From: JADFOB01 sp964651325
GTDB taxonomy: Bacteria; Planctomycetota; Phycisphaerae; UBA1845
Length of the DNA: 8,340 bases
Direction: 5' to 3'
Assembly: GCA_964651325.1 (NCBI GenBank)
Contig: CAZYXP010000173.1
Location: 1 to 8,340, forward strand
The translations under genes were made by a program, and so were the position numbers. Positions 6,631 to 8,340 of the stretch are shown piece by piece. Numbering within the stretch: the stretch's first letter is position 1; the number at the start of each line of letters is the position of its first letter. The notes under the pieces are model-generated. The model was given only the letters and a program-made list of their open reading frames with translations, searched no databases and was not told the DNA's origin.

Positions 6631-6704
6631 AGGAGCGTAGCTCAATTTGGCAGAGCTCCGGTTTCCAAAACCGGCGGTTGGGGGTTCGAGTCCCTCCGCT
6701 CCTG
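6631..6704 (+). tRNA. tRNA-Trp (anticodon CCA)
   Basis: A full 74-base cloverleaf. Acceptor AGGAGCG/CGCTCCT pairs 7 of 7. The D stem is GCTC/GAGC with a 9-base loop, the anticodon stem CCGGT/ACCGG with loop TTCCAAA (anticodon CCA), the variable loop CGGTT, and the T stem GGGGG/CCCTC (one G-U) with loop TTCGAGT. The discriminator is G, as expected for tRNA-Trp, and CCA is not encoded. It sits 45 bases after rpmG and before secE, the position found in many bacteria, so it is probably processed out of the operon transcript. Confidence 0.97.
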
Positions 6705-6801
6705 TCGGTGGTCGGCGGGGCGGTGTGGCTTCGGGTGGCCGAGGCTTCGGACGGCAGATCAGGCCGCAACGTGTGCGTGTGGTGCGCTGGGCGTGACCGC
6801 G

Positions 6802-6864
6802 GGCGGATAAGCCAAAGGCGTGATGAGCCAGGGATTGGCGGATAAGGCGAGATGATGAGCCAGG
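6802..6864 (+). repeat. Imperfect tandem duplication spanning the secE ribosome binding site and start
   Basis: GGCGGATAAG occurs at 6802-6811 and 6837-6846, and TGATGAGCCAGG at 6821-6832 and 6853-6864. The two units are about 30 bases each, offset by 35 bases at the left and 32 at the right, so one 3-base indel separates them. The second copy carries the real secE start; the first carries a decoy ATG AGC CAG preceded by AAAGG. Confidence 0.8.
6823..6855 (+). CDS. Possible 10-codon upstream ORF overlapping the secE start
   Basis: ATG at 6823 reads MSQGLADKAR and stops at TGA 6853-6855, which overlaps both candidate secE start codons (6852 and 6855). Its first three residues equal the first three of SecE from the 6855 start, because both come from the duplication. 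AAAGG lies 4 bases upstream, the same distance at which AAGG precedes the 6852 ATG. If translated, it would couple termination to secE initiation. Whether it is translated is unknown. Confidence 0.3.
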   Translation: MSQGLADKAR

Positions 6865-7388
6865 CAAGTACTACAGCAGTCGTCGGGAAGCAAGCGTCTA
6901 AAGGCTCGCCGTCCGGTGATCGCCCGGATGGCGGTGGTGGCGGTTCCGCGCCAAAGTCCGGTGGCGGCGGCGGATTTTTCCGCCAGTACAAGCGCGATCA
7001 AGGCAAGTGGACCCGGATGGGTACCTTTTCCGGGTTGTTGCTGTTGGCCGCTTGGGGCGCCAAGTTCCTATACGACCAGCTTCAAGTGTTTGAGGGTGAT
7101 GAGGTTTGGAATCTGCTGGTGACGACCGGGTTTCCGATCGGATTCTTGGTCATCATCGGGGCGGTGTCCTGGTGGGCGACCTATTCGAACCGCAAGAGCG
7201 GCGACTTCATGATCGGCACCGAAGGCGAGATGAAGAAAGTCAGTTGGTCGTCCAAGGGTGAGATCATTGGATCTACCAAGGTCGTGATCATGTTCACGAT
7301 TCTTTTGGCGGCCATCTTGTTTTGCATCGATCTTCTATTCCAGGCCTTGTTCAGCTCGCTTGGCGTACTGAAGGTGGTGGGCGGATGA
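6855..7388 (+). CDS. secE: Preprotein translocase subunit SecE, 177 aa, with Gly-rich N-terminal extension
   Basis: SecE clamps the SecY channel of the inner-membrane translocon. Two start codons are adjacent (6852, 6855). I prefer 6855 because AAGG (6844-6847) is then 7 bases away and the upstream duplicate preserves ATGAGCCAG. Residues 1-40 are Ser/Gly/Pro-rich with two Gly runs and look disordered. Three membrane segments follow: about 57-76 (GTFSGLLLLAAWGAKFLYDQ), 88-110 and 143-167. Between the second and third lies the family signature, an amphipathic helix ending EGEMKKVSWSSKGEIIGST, where the usual KVxWP has Ser for Pro. Three segments plus the extension make it longer than the 60-residue single-span SecE of many bacteria and longer than the 127-residue E. 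coli form. Its stop TGA overlaps the nusG ATG. Confidence 0.94.
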   Translation: MSQASTTAVVGKQASKGSPSGDRPDGGGGGSAPKSGGGGGFFRQYKRDQGKWTRMGTFSGLLLLAAWGAKFLYDQLQVFEGDEVWNLLVTTGFPIGFLVIIGAVSWWATYSNRKSGDFMIGTEGEMKKVSWSSKGEIIGSTKVVIMFTILLAAILFCIDLLFQALFSSLGVLKVVGG

Positions 7389-8110
7389 CCGGGGTCGATT
7401 CCAGCACGCCGCAATCTTCTTCGGAAGGATTGGCCTCTTCGGAAGGTTTGGCTTCTTCGGAAGGCATTGCTTCTCCGGAGGAATTGGCTCCGTCTGAGGA
7501 TGTGGTGACGGCCGATGCGTCAACGTCTTCCTCTTCCGAAGGGTTGCAGTCGGCAGACGGGATGAAGTGGTACGTGCTGCGGGTGGCGTCGAACAAGGAA
7601 ACTCAGGTTCGAAAAGCGCTGGAGCGTAAAATAGCGATCGAGGGACTTGAGGGGCGAGTCGGGCGAGTCCTGGTTCCTACCGTTCCCGAGAAAAAAATGA
7701 AGAGCGGGGTTTTGCGGGTATACCAGCGCAAGCTTTACCCCGGATATGTTTTTGTAGAGATGCAGTGCGAGGAAGACGGGTCGGTCAACGAAGGCGTCTG
7801 GTTCATGGTGAAAGAAACCACGGGCGTGGGCGATTTCATCGGCTCAGACGGCAAGCCAACGAGCATGCCGGATCACGAAGTTACGGCGATCCTGGCCGCG
7901 TCCGAAAAGGCGGAAGAAGAACCGTCGCTGTCCGGGTTGAATATCAACAAGGGTGATCAGGTAAAGGTCACGGACGGGGCGTTTGAGAACTACGAGGGCG
8001 AAGTTGAGGCGGTGGATGAGCGTCGCGGTATGGTTTCGGTAATCGTCTCGATCTTCGGCCGCATGACTCCAGTCGAGGTTGGTTACTGGCAGTTGGAAAA
8101 AGTAGAATAA
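7385..8110 (+). CDS. nusG: Transcription elongation/antitermination factor NusG, 241 aa, with repetitive N-terminal extension
   Basis: NusG binds RNA polymerase through its NGN domain and Rho or ribosomal S10 through its KOW domain. The ATG at 7385 overlaps the secE stop (ATGA), implying coupled translation, with AAGGTGG just upstream. Residues 1-59 are an acidic, Ser-rich extension containing SSEGLA repeats. The conserved part begins at M60 with MKWYVLRVASNKE, followed by LYPGYVFVEM (117-126) closing the NGN core and KGDQVKVTDGAFENYEGEV to IFGRMTPVEV in the KOW domain (about 189-232). Without the extension the length (182) equals the usual 180 or so. An alternative start at M60 (7562) would give a standard NusG but lacks a good ribosome binding site, and the extension keeps a clean reading frame. 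Confidence 0.95.
   Translation: MTGVDSSTPQSSSEGLASSEGLASSEGIASPEELAPSEDVVTADASTSSSSEGLQSADGMKWYVLRVASNKETQVRKALERKIAIEGLEGRVGRVLVPTVPEKKMKSGVLRVYQRKLYPGYVFVEMQCEEDGSVNEGVWFMVKETTGVGDFIGSDGKPTSMPDHEVTAILAASEKAEEEPSLSGLNINKGDQVKVTDGAFENYEGEVEAVDERRGMVSVIVSIFGRMTPVEVGYWQLEKVE
7418..7489 (+). repeat. Four tandem 18-bp units encoding SSEGLA-type hexapeptides in nusG
   Basis: The units are at 7418-7435 (SSEGLA), 7436-7453 (SSEGLA), 7454-7471 (SSEGIA) and 7472-7489 (SPEELA), with a fifth starting as PSE. The first three share TCTTCGGAAGG exactly, with variation at later positions, so they arose by recent tandem duplication. A single SSEGL recurs at residues 50-54. Confidence 0.9.
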
Positions 8111-8176
8111 TCCCCCCATTTGAGTCGTTCTTGATTGGACGCTAGGGGTTGGACGGCACGAGAGGCAGTATAAAGC

Positions 8177-8340
8177 GTGGCAAAAAAAGAAGTTACCGCG
8201 ACGATCCGACTACAGGCGCCGGGTGGACAGGCTACCCCTGCACCGCCCATCGGCCCCGCGTTGGGCCAGCATGGCGTAAACATTGGTCAGTTCGTGCAGC
8301 AGTTCAATGCCGCGACGAAGGATCTCAACGGGATGCCCGT
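8177..8340 (+). CDS. rplK: Ribosomal protein uL11, N-terminal part; 3' end outside the window
   Basis: L11 binds the GTPase-associated region of 23S rRNA and helps recruit translation factors. The start is GTG at 8177; no in-frame ATG precedes the family sequence MAKKEVTATIRLQAPGGQ (GTG read as Met). GAGAGG (8160-8165) lies 11 bases upstream. The 54 visible residues contain the family-defining PAPPIGPALGQHGVNI, the proline-rich loop involved in thiostrepton binding in other bacteria, then FVQQFNAATKDLNGMP, all typical of its N-terminal domain. It lies 66 bases after nusG, the standard order, and rplA should follow outside the window. The 66-base spacer has a weak CCCC/GGGG pairing that could be part of an L1 autoregulatory site, but I cannot match it to the known motif. 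Confidence 0.96.
   Translation, partial: MAKKEVTATIRLQAPGGQATPAPPIGPALGQHGVNIGQFVQQFNAATKDLNGMP

Noticed and set aside
7322..7384. Upstream start for nusG inside secE
   Set aside because: It would overlap secE by 67 bases with no ribosome binding site; the ATGA overlap at 7385 is the normal coupled start.
8108..8176. L1 autoregulatory binding site before rplK
   Set aside because: Only a bulged CCCC/GGGG pairing is visible, and I could not match it to the known L1 motif.

Overview
The window looks like chromosome from a GC-rich planctomycete-type bacterium (Planctomycetota, possibly Phycisphaerae-like). The main pointer is EF-Tu. It is full length, but its switch I carries RRDATKILTI where nearly all bacteria have ARGITI, a replacement I associate from memory with planctomycete EF-Tu. 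Long N-terminal extensions on SecE and NusG, an L33 without zinc cysteines and about 60% GC fit that lineage. This placement is inference, not a database result.

Layout. (1) Positions 3-1229 hold the 3' nine-tenths of hslU, the unfoldase of the HslUV protease, followed by a strong hairpin. (2) Positions 1230-1435 are a convergent intergenic region with three REP-like hairpins. (3) Two minus-strand genes follow: a small helical protein of unknown function (1436-1960) with its own sigma70-type promoter, and a 630-residue coiled-coil protein with a membrane segment near each end (2435-4327), which has the architecture of a Wzz/GumC-type polysaccharide co-polymerase. (4) About 500 bases without a convincing gene lead to a near-consensus promoter at 4660-4687. 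(5) The rest is the classic translation/transcription/secretion cluster on the plus strand: tRNA-Thr(GGT), tuf, rpmG, tRNA-Trp(CCA), secE, nusG, rplK (cut by the window end).

How it works together. The plus-strand cluster supplies EF-Tu, two tRNAs, ribosomal proteins L33 and L11, the SecE translocon subunit and the NusG elongation factor. Gene order matches the widely conserved tufB-secE-nusG-rplK arrangement, with tRNA-Thr before tuf and tRNA-Trp before secE. One promoter lies before tRNA-Thr, and a second candidate (extended -10) inside the 280-base tuf leader could express tuf separately from the tRNA. secE and nusG overlap by ATGA and are probably translationally coupled.

No CRISPR array, insertion sequence, prophage or defence system is visible. 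The most interesting points are small: a GYHG pore loop in HslU, the rewritten EF-Tu switch I, a tandem duplication that copied the secE start region and created a 10-codon ORF overlapping secE, hexapeptide repeats in the NusG extension, and the REP-like cluster after hslU.
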